A stretch of 64,000 nt of DNA, taken from assembly GCA_964649415.1 (NCBI GenBank), contig CAZYSK010000007.1, positions 62,001 through 126,000 of the forward strand, read 5' to 3'. The translations under genes were made by a program, and so were the position numbers. A model generated the notes under the pieces. The model worked only from the letters and a program-made list of their open reading frames with translations. It made no database searches and was not told where the DNA came from. The number at the start of each line of letters is the position of its first letter. Position 1 is the first letter of the stretch. Shown piece after piece: positions 1 through 8,516 of this stretch. The stretch comes from CAZYSK01 sp964649415 (GTDB taxonomy: Bacteria; Chloroflexota; Anaerolineae; B4-G1).

Positions 1-917
1 ACGTCTACCAGCGCGTGCCCCAACTCGTACGCCCTCCCGGCCGCCTGGCGGCCAATGACGCTTCTGAGCGCGATGGGCAGCCAGGGCAGGTAGAGCGCGA
101 GGATGGCTGCTTGTAGCCCGACCCATCGCGCGATCCAGCGCCAACGGCATGCCCATCGGCGTGCCACGGCCAGCCACCACAGGCCGAACACGGCGTTGTG
201 GACGAGCAGAACGAAGGGAAAGGCATATTGGATGTACAAGCCGGCAGCGCTGACCAGGATGTACGCCGCGCCATCGGAATGGCGCCTCTGTAGGAACGAT
301 GGCGCGCCATCAGAATGGCGCCTTTGTAGGAATGATGGCGCGCCATCAGAATGGCGCCTTTGTAGGAATGATGGCGCGCCATCAGAATGGCGCCTTTGTA
401 GGGACATTGGCGCGCCATCAAGATCGGAGCCAGAGGTTGAGCAACGGGTGCCGGTGAGGATGCGGATCGCCGCGTACGTGGAGGCCGCGGAGATGGCGGC
501 CAGGAGCGCATACATGCGCGCTTCCTGGGAGTAATACGTGGCGAAGGGCGATATCGCCCCTAGAAACGCCCCCATTACACCCACGGCCTCGCTGAACAGG
601 CGGCGACCCAGCGAGTGGGTGAGGACAACGACGAGCATGCCGGCCACGACGGAGACGAAACGCAGTGCAAACTCACTCTGTCCGGCCAGCGCCCGCCAGT
701 AGTGGAGCAGCAAGTAGTAACCAGGCGGGTGAACGTCTCCCCCCGCGCCTTCCAGGATCAGATCGGGTGTTCGCTCCGCGATGCGTGCCGAGTTTCCTTC
801 GTCGTTCCAGAAGGACTGCGCATCGAGGCGATAGACCCGGAGGAAGAAAGCCAGGAGCAGAATGGCCAGGAGCCCACTATTCAGAGCGCGGTTGCCGCGC
901 CCAACGCGACGTTTCAT
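1..917 (-). CDS. Membrane glycosyltransferase, GT39/ArnT-like (partial, runs off window)
   Basis: The frame opens at ATG 917 and stays open to base 1, giving 305 residues without a stop. It overlaps the stop of the upstream glycosidase gene by ATGA, so the two are translationally coupled. Residues 16-28 form a first membrane helix. FWNDEGN (about 37-42) holds the acidic pair typical of dolichol/polyprenyl-phosphate-sugar transferases, and HPPGYYLLLHYW follows, as in the RgtA/B/C/D-like group. These enzymes move a sugar from a lipid carrier to an acceptor outside the membrane. Residues 167-214 are four exact-length copies of a 12-residue repeat (DGAPSFLQRRHS) encoded by a 36-bp tandem DNA repeat; the flanks read as normal family sequence, so this is an in-frame insertion in a loop. 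The acceptor is unknown. Confidence 0.8.
   Translation of the reverse strand, partial: MKRRVGRGNRALNSGLLAILLLAFFLRVYRLDAQSFWNDEGNSARIAERTPDLILEGAGGDVHPPGYYLLLHYWRALAGQSEFALRFVSVVAGMLVVVLTHSLGRRLFSEAVGVMGAFLGAISPFATYYSQEARMYALLAAISAASTYAAIRILTGTRCSTSGSDLDGAPMSLQRRHSDGAPSFLQRRHSDGAPSFLQRRHSDGAPSFLQRRHSDGAAYILVSAAGLYIQYAFPFVLLVHNAVFGLWWLAVARRWACRWRWIARWVGLQAAILALYLPWLPIALRSVIGRQAAGRAYELGHALVD
276..419. repeat. Four tandem 36-bp palindromic repeats (family A) inside a gene
   Basis: Four contiguous 36-bp units, plus degenerate ends, each contain the near-palindrome CGCCATCAGAATGGCG. The unit length is a multiple of three and the units lie in frame in the glycosyltransferase. A fifth copy of the same unit lies between genes near 19188-19226. 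The copies are contiguous with no spacers, so this is not a CRISPR array. Confidence 0.9.
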
Positions 918-2632
918 TGTCCCCGTCGCTTACCCTTTCCTGTTCGCCGGGGCAAGGCCAGGGCCAGTCCGCACGCAAACGCCAGGCCCACAGCGAGAAG
1001 GAACGACACCCTCCCGGGTTCACGGACCCACGCGGGCCAGGCGTGGACCGTGAGCGCGTCCAGACCAACCTCCCCGGCACCGGCGGTCAACGTCACCTGG
1101 TGGCGCTTCGGCCACCAGCTCCGCACCAGTTGCACGGGTTGCCCGTCGAGCAAGATGCGGTGAGCGGGCTGTCCGTCCACCGCGATCTCGGCGTCGCCTG
1201 TGCCCGGGCCGGGTGCCAGCGTCAGGGCCGTGCCCTCGAATGCAAAGCGCAGGGTGCTGTCAGGCGTGCTCGTCCGCCGGTAAGCCCCCAGCAGGGCCGA
1301 GTCGTCGTGCGCCGTTTCCCAGTTGCCTCCGTATGCCAGCGCCCAGTGATCCTCTTGGTGAGTGCCCCGGTAGAGGGTGGGCGTGAGGCCGGCCGTGTAC
1401 TCGCGTATTGCATCGTAGACCGGCAGGGGGGTGAAGTCCGGCTCGACCATGCGGAAGTAGTACCAGGACTGGTTCTGCTCGGCGTCTGAGGCGCGCTTGA
1501 AGAACCAGAAGTTGACCGCGCCTACCCAGGGCCAGTCCTCCATGACGCGCTGGTAGGCTGACAGCGCGTAGCGAGCCTGCTGCTCCGGGGTCACCTGGCC
1601 GTACGCTCCCCATCCCGCGATGGATGGGTCATTGGGCACGGCGTTGGAGTTCATCTCGCTGATCCATACAGGTTTCGCGGCGTCGCCGTTGGCGACCATG
1701 ATGTCGCGAATGTAGACCGGGCGGGAGAAGTTGATGTTGATCGGCCGCATGCGATGATCGGTGGGGCCGGACCAGAGCAGATAGTCGTTGACGGAGAGGA
1801 TGTCGAAGCAGGCGGCGGCCCCGGCGTCGTACATGCGTTGAAGGAAGACGAAATCGCTCAGACCCAGCGCCGGCCCTGGGCCGGGGTGGAGCGAGACGGT
1901 GGGGGCCAGCGCACCGCTGAGTATGATCGCCTCCGGGTCGGCCTCTTTGGCACGGTGGTATCCCTCGCATAGGAGCGCGGTGTAGCCATCGGGGTCGACC
2001 GGTTGTTCACCCCATTCAGGGTAGATGTTGGGCTCGTTCCAGAGCTGGTAGTAGTGCACGCGCCCCCGATAGCGGGAAACGACGGCGTATACGTAGTCGC
2101 CCCAGTCCGCCAGGTCATCGGGGGGCGCGTACGTGCCCTGGGCGTCGCCATCCGCGCGTGTCCAGGCGGGCGGGTTGCTCAGGCGGGCGATGACCTCCAG
2201 GTCATGCCGCTCGGATAGGTTCACGATGTTGTCGTACTTGTCCCAAGCAGAGCGGTAGGGCTCGTGTCGCCGGTCCTCGAAGTCGCCCTTGCCGTGAATC
2301 TCGATGTCTTCCCACGGGAACTCCTGGCGAATCCAGTGAAAGCCCGCGTCCGCGATCATCTCCAGCGATCTCTCACGTTTCCATTCCTCGGCTTCCTGTT
2401 CCAGGAAGACGTTGATGCCGAAGGGATTGACGCCGGCGTGGGCCACGGGTGTGTTGGATGCCGTGTGTGGCTGAGGGCGCACGCCGTTGGCGGCCAACTG
2501 GATCGCCCCACGCGCCTGTGGAAGCCAGTCGTCCTCTCCTGTGCGGGCGGACATCCAACTGGAAGGAGAGGTTTGGCAGCTCGGCAGGGTCAACACCGCC
2601 AAGGCAGCATAGATGAGGATTAGCTTGCGCAT
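914..2632 (-). CDS. Secreted clan GH-A glycoside hydrolase (GH39/GH5-like) lipoprotein
   Basis: This is a 572-residue protein. The start at 2632 puts a lipoprotein signal at the N-terminus (hydrophobic stretch, then LTLPSC with Cys19). A TIM-barrel follows, with LWNEPN (Asn199-Glu200, the acid/base) and WISEMNSN (Glu326, the expected nucleophile), the paired carboxylates of clan GH-A. A beta-rich domain occupies the C-terminal third, and the protein ends in a hydrophobic helix and a basic tail (RRTGKGKRR). It would therefore be tethered to the membrane and hydrolyse glycosides outside the cell. It is followed without a gap by a membrane glycosyltransferase, which suggests a shared role in surface polysaccharide. 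The substrate cannot be read. A TATAAT box lies only about 10 bases before the ATG, so the transcript may be leaderless. Confidence 0.82.
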   Translation of the reverse strand: MRKLILIYAALAVLTLPSCQTSPSSWMSARTGEDDWLPQARGAIQLAANGVRPQPHTASNTPVAHAGVNPFGINVFLEQEAEEWKRERSLEMIADAGFHWIRQEFPWEDIEIHGKGDFEDRRHEPYRSAWDKYDNIVNLSERHDLEVIARLSNPPAWTRADGDAQGTYAPPDDLADWGDYVYAVVSRYRGRVHYYQLWNEPNIYPEWGEQPVDPDGYTALLCEGYHRAKEADPEAIILSGALAPTVSLHPGPGPALGLSDFVFLQRMYDAGAAACFDILSVNDYLLWSGPTDHRMRPININFSRPVYIRDIMVANGDAAKPVWISEMNSNAVPNDPSIAGWGAYGQVTPEQQARYALSAYQRVMEDWPWVGAVNFWFFKRASDAEQNQSWYYFRMVEPDFTPLPVYDAIREYTAGLTPTLYRGTHQEDHWALAYGGNWETAHDDSALLGAYRRTSTPDSTLRFAFEGTALTLAPGPGTGDAEIAVDGQPAHRILLDGQPVQLVRSWWPKRHQVTLTAGAGEVGLDALTVHAWPAWVREPGRVSFLLAVGLAFACGLALALPRRTGKGKRRGQ

Positions 2633-2641
2633 TGCGCTGCG

Positions 2642-2669
2642 ATTATACCTTGCTTCGTCTGGGGCACAA
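2642..2669 (-). promoter_or_regulatory. Sigma70-type promoter, near-leaderless, for the glycosidase
   Basis: On the minus strand TTGTGC (2669-2664), a 16-base spacer and TATAAT (2647-2642). Transcription would start about 7 bases downstream, within a few bases of the ATG at 2632, leaving no room for a ribosome-binding site. Confidence 0.6.
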
Positions 2670-2774
2670 GGCGTGATTGGGTCTGCGTCCGGCACGATGC
2701 GAGGTGCGTGTTGGCATCCTTACTCTGGCATCGGGGGAGCGCCACACGGCACTCCGGCGGACCTACGGATGGAT

Positions 2775-2803
2775 GACGCCGACCTCAGCGGTCGGCATCC
2801 GCC
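2775..2803. repeat. Palindromic repeat, family B, single degenerate copy
   Basis: GCCGACC, a short loop and GGTCGGC, followed by ATCCGCC: the same core and tail as the 55-bp units at 19489-19700. It lies in a 267-base gap that has no gene I can support. Confidence 0.6.
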
Positions 2804-2899
2804 CTCACTACGAACGGGAGGCGTTGGTGATGGCACTCTGGCTGCCCTACGGACGGTCGGGAGCGGCAGTATCCGCCCGCTATCACGAATGGGGCAGGA

Positions 2900-3253
2900 T
2901 CACTGGTCGACGAGCGAGGATATGGGACCGGGGATCTTGTCGGACGACAAGTAGATTCGCACCTCGTCGCGTGTGTCCTCGAACTGGCGGATCAGCTCTT
3001 TGTCGGTGCCTTTGAAACCGGAGATAGAGCGACGGGCGCACGTGCAACAGCCCAGTGACGCGCGATAGCTGTCCAGGTCGCAGGTGAGGCAACTTCCCAG
3101 TCTGATCATCATCAAGGAGAATCCCAGTATGTCCTCGTGACCGTCGGGAAGCGAGGCAATGTGGTCAATCAGATCGGCCCACTCCGGGCCGCGTAGGTTC
3201 CTCAATTTGGGGATACACCGCGGCGGGAAGAGGATTTCGCTTTCAGGGTACAT
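2900..3253 (-). CDS. Hypothetical protein with cysteine cluster
   Basis: This is a 117-residue soluble protein. The N-terminal half is helical (PEWADLIDHIASLPDGHED). The C-terminal half carries cysteines in the order C-x2-C, then CCTC (SCLTCDLDSY, GCCTCARRS), which could bind a metal or form disulfides. There is no signal peptide or membrane helix. Codon use is coding-like, and the reading frames on the other strand look like shadows. I do not recognise the family and infer no function. It stands alone between the glycosidase promoter and a 395-base gap. Confidence 0.62.
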   Translation of the reverse strand: MYPESEILFPPRCIPKLRNLRGPEWADLIDHIASLPDGHEDILGFSLMMIRLGSCLTCDLDSYRASLGCCTCARRSISGFKGTDKELIRQFEDTRDEVRIYLSSDKIPGPISSLVDQ

Positions 3254-3648
3254 TGTTCTATGGTCCCTTGTTGAGATTCCGAGGCTTGGTTGGTTATTGG
3301 TTACATTGACATGCGGTGAGCTGGTGTGGACATCACCGACACTGCGGACGTCATGCTGGCAGGATGCCGGCGGTCCATTGACCGTGCGTGCGTCCGTGCG
3401 TGCGTCCGTCCGTCCGCCCGTTCGTAGGTCCGTCCGGGGCAGATCCCGTGTATGTTTGGCCTCCCGCTATGCTGTGCTAATCATAACACAAAAGCAAGCC
3501 GATTTCAAGCATTTTCTTTGCATGAAATCGACCTGCTGGTGAGTTTGCTGAAGATGCGCAATGGATCACAGATTCGGCATCGAATTCACCTACTCTATTT
3601 GCCGGTCAGGCCATACGTTGCGCTGGCTATGTGCTGCGCGGCGAGACC
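3254..3648. other. Gene-poor gap with a GCGT/CCGT microsatellite and a family D repeat
   Basis: I can support no gene in this 395-base gap. Bases 3357-3373 read GCAGGATGCCGGCGGTC, the same dispersed motif as before dcd (63116-63133). Bases 3380-3436 are a degenerate tandem of CGTGCGTC/CGTCCGTC tetranucleotides. The rest is locally AT-richer, with a small run of A/T around 3478-3530. Confidence 0.6.
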
Positions 3649-3975
3649 TCAGGAGGTCGCGTCGGATGTGGACGGAGTGGTTGCGTGGCGAGTCATCAGC
3701 TTGCTGTATACCCAAAGCGCCACGAACAATAGAACATAGCCCGACACCGCGCCAACTGCGGTCGGGCGACGCATCGTGGCCGTTACCTGAACACCTTCGC
3801 GATGGAGGAACCACCACCCCACCAACCCGATCACGGCACTCGCCGCGATTGTGCCGATGGCTGCCAGTAGACTCGTGCTTGGGTTCAAGGCCACCCACAG
3901 GGTTGGCAGTGTCACCAGAACCAGGAACAGCGCGGCGGATTGCCAGTCCTTGCGGAATCGTGTGCGTTCAAGCAT
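3649..3975 (-). CDS. Small integral membrane protein, three predicted helices
   Basis: This is a 108-residue protein with three hydrophobic segments, at about residues 13-30, 37-56 and 73-92, a short basic N-terminus (MLERTRFRKDW) and a polar Ser/Thr tail. No enzymatic motif is visible. It lies 36 bases downstream of the ABC permease on the same strand and could be its accessory membrane component, but that is only positional. I do not recognise the family. Confidence 0.6.
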   Translation of the reverse strand: MLERTRFRKDWQSAALFLVLVTLPTLWVALNPSTSLLAAIGTIAASAVIGLVGWWFLHREGVQVTATMRRPTAVGAVSGYVLLFVALWVYSKLMTRHATTPSTSDATS

Positions 3976-4011
3976 CAGTTCCAGGGAAATCGCCCGGTAT
4001 CATAGCAGGGG

Positions 4012-5268
4012 CTATGCCTCTCCCCGCAGAATCAGCCATATCTCGCGAAGCGTCGGGCGCTTGCCGTAGATGAGCAGACCCACGCGGAACAGCTTGGCTC
4101 CCGCCCAAAGCGCGATGGGGATGGAGATGAGGAGCGCGGCGATGCTGCCTGCCACATCGATCCACGGTACCTCTGCCAGTGGGAGCCGCAGCATCATCAT
4201 CGTGGGTGCTGTGAGGGGAAAGAAGCTCAGCACGCGGGCGAAGATGACGTTGGGGTTGGCAAACAGGAACCCGCTGATCATGTACGGAATCGCGGCGAAG
4301 AAGCTGAAGATGCTGGCCAGTTGCTGGCTTTCCTGCGTCGTGGTGCCCAGTGCCCCAACCCCGGCCATCAGGATGGCGTACAGAGTGAAGCCGAGCAGGT
4401 AGTAGACCACGCCCAGGATCAGAACGCGCGCCGGGATGGCGAAGGCGCCAGCCACGGCCAGGAGGGCCACCGCTCCACCACTGAGTCCTACTGTGCTTCC
4501 CACCCAGACCAGCACCTGTGTCAAGCCCAGCGCGCCCAAACCGGCGACCTTTCCCGCCATCAGCTCCATGGGGCGCACCGAGGAAACGATGATCTCGATC
4601 ACGCGACTATCCTTCTCCTCGGCAACGCTCTGCAGGAGGTAGCCCGACGACATGAAGATCGTCATCACCAGGAAGATGGCCAGGAAATACGGAATGATGA
4701 AGGTGAAGGCGAATCCCCAGGGGCCTTCCCCTTGCGTCTCTCCACCCGAGGAGATCACCCGAGGTTGTGCGTCTACCGGGGCAGCCGCCCGCTGCTGCAA
4801 CGCCGGCGTCACCTCGCCGTCCAGCAGATGATCCACGAAGAAAGCGCGCACTGTTGCCGAGTCACTGACCGTGGCCGCGCTGAAGCCGCTCCCCACACTC
4901 AGCACGACGACGCGCCCAGTCTCCAGGTAGTCTTCCCCGATGAGCATGACCTTCGATACTTCCTCGGCTTGCAGCGCCGCCTCGGCCTCCTCCTCGCTGT
5001 CGTACGGAACGAAGTCCTCCTGGTACTTGGGTAGGATGGGGGAGAAGTCTCCCGTCTTATCCACCACGCCGATGGCCTTGTCGCCCACCTCAAACTGCCT
5101 TTCGAAGAACGCACCGAGTTGGCGGGCCTGGCCTGCAAAGAGTGTGCCGATCAGCAAGGCGACAATGCCCAATGCGGGCACCATTGCTGTCACGATGATG
5201 AACCCGGCCCGCCGGATGGTGGTCAGGTACTCGTGGCGGGCGACCACCCAGACCTTAGTCCAGTCCAT
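4012..5268 (-). CDS. ABC-2 type transporter permease (NatB/YhaP-like)
   Basis: This 418-residue permease has an N-terminal helix (about 21-43), a large extracytoplasmic domain (about 50-190) and five to six C-terminal helices. The segment YLLQSVAEEKDSRVIEIIVSS is the hallmark of ABC-2 exporters of the NatB type. The start at 5268 is supported by AGGAGG six bases upstream, and it overlaps the end of the ATPase gene by 14 bases, so the two are coupled. Together they should form an ATP-driven exporter; NatAB-type relatives export sodium or drugs, but the substrate cannot be deduced here. Confidence 0.87.
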   Translation of the reverse strand: MDWTKVWVVARHEYLTTIRRAGFIIVTAMVPALGIVALLIGTLFAGQARQLGAFFERQFEVGDKAIGVVDKTGDFSPILPKYQEDFVPYDSEEEAEAALQAEEVSKVMLIGEDYLETGRVVVLSVGSGFSAATVSDSATVRAFFVDHLLDGEVTPALQQRAAAPVDAQPRVISSGGETQGEGPWGFAFTFIIPYFLAIFLVMTIFMSSGYLLQSVAEEKDSRVIEIIVSSVRPMELMAGKVAGLGALGLTQVLVWVGSTVGLSGGAVALLAVAGAFAIPARVLILGVVYYLLGFTLYAILMAGVGALGTTTQESQQLASIFSFFAAIPYMISGFLFANPNVIFARVLSFFPLTAPTMMMLRLPLAEVPWIDVAGSIAALLISIPIALWAGAKLFRVGLLIYGKRPTLREIWLILRGEA

Positions 5269-6166
5269 TGACAGCCTCCTCGTCCTCACCGCTCACCGCA
5301 GCGACGAATATCTCCCCTAGCGGCACCGGCGCTACCTCGAACGCCTGGATGTCCACACCCTGCTCCAGGAGCGCGAGCAGCACCCCTTGTGGGTTGGCAC
5401 TGTCGGCCAGCGCCAGGTTGAACGCCCCGTCGTTGGACTCTACCTCGACGACGCCTGGCAGATCCGCCGGGATGTAGGGGGCGCGGACTCGGACGGTGTG
5501 CGGGGCGTATTCTCGCTTGATCTCCGCCAGCGGACCGTAGAGCACGGCCTGTCCCCGATGGATGAGCAGGATTCGATCGCACAGCACCTCCACCAGGTTC
5601 ATCTGATGAGAGCTGAGGACGATCGTCTTGCCCTCCTGCTGTTGTTCGGCGACGAAGTCCTTGACGCGCTCGACGTTCACCGGGTCCAGCCCTTGGAACG
5701 GCTCGTCCAGAAACAGCACCTCCGGGTCGTGAATCAGGCTGGCGACGAGCTGGAGCCGCTGCTGCATGCCCTGGCTCAGGTCCCGGACCTTGCGCGTGGC
5801 CCAGTCGTGGAGTTGGACCCGCTCCAGCAGGTCCATGGCCCGCTCTCGAGCCGTGGACCGCGGCATTCCCTTGAGTTCGGCCAGATAGACCAGCGTATCC
5901 AGCACCTTCAGCTTGCGGTAGAGCCCTCGCTCCTCGGGGAGATACCCTACCTGGGCCTTGGCCCGGCCTGGTGGCTGGCCCAGGACCGTTACGTGCCCCG
6001 CGTCGGGGCTGATGATGTCCATGATGACCCGGATGGTAGTTGTCTTCCCAGCGCCGTTGGGTCCCAGGAGACCGAAAATCTCTCCTTTCTTCACTTCGAA
6101 GGAGAGATGATCCACTGCCACCACGTCCCCGTATCGTTTCACGAGATCGCGTACTTGAATGATCAC
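5255..6166 (-). CDS. ABC transporter ATP-binding protein (NatA-like)
   Basis: This 303-residue ATPase has Walker A GPNGAGKTT (35-43), signature LSQGMQQRL, Walker B VLFLDEP followed by the D-loop, and the switch histidine in LSSHQMN. A C-terminal domain of about 90 residues follows, as in ABC-2 exporter ATPases. I chose the GTG at 6166 because it is preceded by GGAGG at nine bases and starts exactly where family members begin (VIIQVRDLVKRYG); the longer frame adds a Cys-rich leader that looks non-coding. It partners the overlapping permease downstream. Confidence 0.9.
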   Translation of the reverse strand: MIIQVRDLVKRYGDVVAVDHLSFEVKKGEIFGLLGPNGAGKTTTIRVIMDIISPDAGHVTVLGQPPGRAKAQVGYLPEERGLYRKLKVLDTLVYLAELKGMPRSTARERAMDLLERVQLHDWATRKVRDLSQGMQQRLQLVASLIHDPEVLFLDEPFQGLDPVNVERVKDFVAEQQQEGKTIVLSSHQMNLVEVLCDRILLIHRGQAVLYGPLAEIKREYAPHTVRVRAPYIPADLPGVVEVESNDGAFNLALADSANPQGVLLALLEQGVDIQAFEVAPVPLGEIFVAAVSGEDEEAVNGLD

Positions 6167-6235
6167 GCTGCCCTGCCTCCAGATGTGTGAGCACACGCAA
6201 ACACAGTGTACCAAACGTTATCCGCATTGCCCGCA

Positions 6236-6303
6236 AGAAACCAGGTCTTCAGCGATGTCGCGGACGCAGCGTCCGTCAGCGCATGAAAAACCCGGTCTCG
6301 GGA
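6236..6303. repeat. Palindromic repeat, family C (degenerate copy)
   Basis: The outer arms AGAAACCAGGT and ACCCGGTCTC flank the inner palindrome GGACGCAGCGTCC. The same inner core and arms recur, perfectly paired, at 32549-32613. It lies between the convergently oriented end of the GNAT-like gene and the ABC ATPase start. Confidence 0.7.
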
Positions 6304-6339
6304 TTAATGATACTCTCGAATGTGGAATCGCGCAAATGG

Positions 6340-7467
6340 CTACAGATGCCGGATGTACACACGATGGTTCTTGTAGGGTTTGCCGCCGAGATTCACCAAG
6401 TCGTTGCGCATCTGCACCGCTGTCTCCGCTACCTGCGTCAGGTCGGCGTGTTGGAAGTTGAACTCGCGGATGCTCTTCTCAATTTCGGAGTACAGCAGCG
6501 CGTTCCCGCCGCGGCCCTGGAACTCGGACAGAATGCCTGCGCCGTTCAGCGCGACCCATTGCGTGCGACGCATTTCGAGCAGTAGATCGGGGAGTCCCAG
6601 GGGAAGCAGATGCCCCCGCGCCCGTTGAAGGGCCGAGGAGACGTCGGGAAAGGCGAACAGGAAGCCCACGACGCGATCCCAGTGCGTAATGAGCTTGATC
6701 AAGCGGTGGTTCGCCACCATGAGCACGTTGCTCACCAGGAAGTCAATCTCGCGCTCGGTGAGAGGGTAGTATTCCCAGTTGTCCACGAACGCCTGATTGT
6801 AAGCCTCACCGATGCGGCCTGCCCACTTGAGCAGCGCGCGCTTGCTGCGAAAGCGCCGCACAGTCAAGCTTCCTCTTTGCTGCACCCGCTCCGCGATGCG
6901 GTGTATGCGCTCAGGCAGGTGGAAGGTGTCTATGTTGAGGTAGCACGAGACGAAGTCCACTTCCTTCTGAAAGCCCAGTGCCTCGACCAGGCGTGGGTAG
7001 TAGTCGTAGTTGTAGTTCATCATCGTCATCATCTGACGGTGTTCGAAGCCTTCCACCAGCAGCCCGTAGCCGTCGAGCGCGCCGAAGCCCTTGGGACCGA
7101 CGATCTGGTTCAGCCCACGGTCCTGCGCCCACTCGAAGACGCGCTCGAACAGCGCGGTGACCGCTTCCTGGTCGTCCTCGCACTCGAAGAGGTAGAACTG
7201 TGCCTGCCGTGTGCCGTGGTACTCGTTGAAGCGGCGGTTCTCCAGGGCAGCGATCCGCCCCACGTCCCGACCGTTGCGCACAGCGATGAAGAAATCAGCG
7301 TCGGAGTGCTCATAAAACGGATGCTTCTGGCGGTCCAACTGCGTACGTACGTCGGTCAACAGCGGAGGCACCCATTGAGGATGCCCCGCGTAGAGCCGAA
7401 AGGGGATGCGGAGAAAGCGGCGTACTTGAGCCTTGGACTGGGTGTCGATCTGTCGTATGTTGATCAT
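6340..7467 (-). CDS. GNAT-fold acyltransferase-like protein (YghO-like)
   Basis: This 375-residue protein begins MINIRQIDTQSKAQVRRFLRIPFRLY and has the usual landmarks of the large two-GNAT-domain family: PFYEHSDADFFIAVRNGRDVGRIAA around residues 51-75, and GPKGFGALDGYGLLVEGF near 125. The C-terminal half holds a second GNAT-like fold. Such proteins are predicted N-acyltransferases acting on unknown, possibly lipid-linked, substrates. It stands alone; downstream is a palindromic repeat that may end the transcript. Confidence 0.75.
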   Translation of the reverse strand: MINIRQIDTQSKAQVRRFLRIPFRLYAGHPQWVPPLLTDVRTQLDRQKHPFYEHSDADFFIAVRNGRDVGRIAALENRRFNEYHGTRQAQFYLFECEDDQEAVTALFERVFEWAQDRGLNQIVGPKGFGALDGYGLLVEGFEHRQMMTMMNYNYDYYPRLVEALGFQKEVDFVSCYLNIDTFHLPERIHRIAERVQQRGSLTVRRFRSKRALLKWAGRIGEAYNQAFVDNWEYYPLTEREIDFLVSNVLMVANHRLIKLITHWDRVVGFLFAFPDVSSALQRARGHLLPLGLPDLLLEMRRTQWVALNGAGILSEFQGRGGNALLYSEIEKSIREFNFQHADLTQVAETAVQMRNDLVNLGGKPYKNHRVYIRHL

Positions 7468-7634
7468 ATCAATCTCCCTTGAGTGGCCTGACTATTACAC
7501 CGGAATCCCAAGTCCAAGTGGAAGTCCCCCAACCACCGGATGCGTGGGAAGCTGCCCGGGACCGCGTGGACGAGGTGTTCATACGCTGTCCAGGACAGGC
7601 AGTTGAGGTGGAATTCTACCGCATCCTATCGTGA

Positions 7635-7916
7635 CTGGCAACCTGGTTCATCGCCATCGATCACATCGTCGAGTATGTGAGGCCAGTGGTGTTTGTCGGT
7701 GTGCGCCTGTTGCCCGCGGGGCTGATCTTCGTAGCGCTGCTGCTCCCCACTCGTGGGCATCAGATGTGGCAGATGATTCGTGCTGAGGGCTGGCGACTGG
7801 TCTTGCTGGGGCTTTTTGGCGCAGTGTTTCCGAGCTTGTTCGTGGGGTGGGGCGAGACCCGGGTTGCGCCCGGGACAGCCGCCTTGATCACCGCTCTGCA
7901 CCCGCTAAGCATCGCG
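7635..7916 (+). pseudogene. EamA/DMT transporter fragment
   Basis: The frame reads TWFIAIDHIVEYVRPVVFVG then VRLLPAGLIFVALLLP and GWGETRVAPGTAALITALHPL, the first three helices of an EamA drug/metabolite transporter. An in-frame stop immediately precedes it, and homology breaks off near 7916, where intact members run on for about 200 more residues (compare those at 32648 and 37684). No ribosome-binding site fits. It is best read as the remnant of a deleted gene. Confidence 0.68.
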
Positions 7917-8024
7917 GACGGGAGCCAGACCTATGATCAATCGGTCAGGCAGTTGACAGACGCCCCCGATAGGACAACGGGCCACTCCCGCTTCGGGAGC
8001 AGCCCGTTCTGGGCAACCAGGTCG

Positions 8025-8345
8025 CTAGGTCAGAATGCTCTGGAGGCGCATCGCAAGGGACATGTCCCCGCTGATCTTGATCTTGCCCTGCATGAACGCG
8101 CTGACCGGGTTGATCTCGCCGCTGGACATTGCCACAAAATCATCCGCAGCCATGGCGAGGGTCACGTTGGGAGAGGCTGTCTCTCCCTCCTCCAGCGTCA
8201 ACTTCCCGTCCGCCAGCGTCGCCGTCCACTTGCCGCCCTCGTCCCCGCTCAGGTCAAATAGGACGACGCCGTTGACGCCCTGGATTTTCGCTGGGTCCGC
8301 GTTGCTTAAGTTCTCAAGGATCTCTTTTACGCTTGTGGCAGTCAT
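8025..8345 (-). CDS. SCP2 sterol-binding domain protein
   Basis: This 106-residue single-domain protein carries the SCP2 pattern: GVVLFDLSGDEGGKWTATLADGKLTLEEG, then PNVTLAMAADDFVAMSSGEINPVSAFMQGKIKISGDM and a C-terminal helix. The M.GK..I.GD segment is the most conserved part of the family. Stand-alone bacterial SCP2 proteins are small hydrophobic-ligand binders, probably cytoplasmic. The gene has GGAGG just upstream and is monocistronic. Confidence 0.88.
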   Translation of the reverse strand: MTATSVKEILENLSNADPAKIQGVNGVVLFDLSGDEGGKWTATLADGKLTLEEGETASPNVTLAMAADDFVAMSSGEINPVSAFMQGKIKISGDMSLAMRLQSILT

Positions 8346-8468
8346 TGTGTTTCCTCCTCGGCATGATTTGAACCCATTATAGTCTTAACGGGGCCCCATG
8401 TCAATTGGCTCGACGGGCGTGCCCTGTGATTCTTCGCTCTGCAAGGGGCGTTCAGACTGGGTTGTGCT

Positions 8469-8496
8469 TTGCTGCTTCTGTGACGTGGTGTATAAT
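8469..8496 (+). promoter_or_regulatory. Sigma70-type promoter for the YtxH-domain gene
   Basis: TTGCTG, a 16-base spacer, then TATAAT (8491-8496). The predicted leader is about 190 bases and includes the inverted repeat at 8517-8614. Confidence 0.6.
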
Positions 8497-8516
8497 AGCT
8501 TCAGGAGTATCTACTC

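Noticed and set aside
276..419. CRISPR array
   Set aside because: The four 36-bp repeats are contiguous with no spacers, are in frame in a gene, and no cas gene is present.
5286..6236. Long Arg/Gly/Pro-rich frames on minus strand overlapping the ABC ATPase (and similar frames elsewhere)
   Set aside because: These are out-of-frame shadows typical of 63 % GC coding DNA, with no domain signature.
7480..7634. Short plus-strand gene ending in FYRILS before the EamA fragment
   Set aside because: About 45 open codons but only a TTG start, no ribosome site and no recognisable family; probably decayed DNA.
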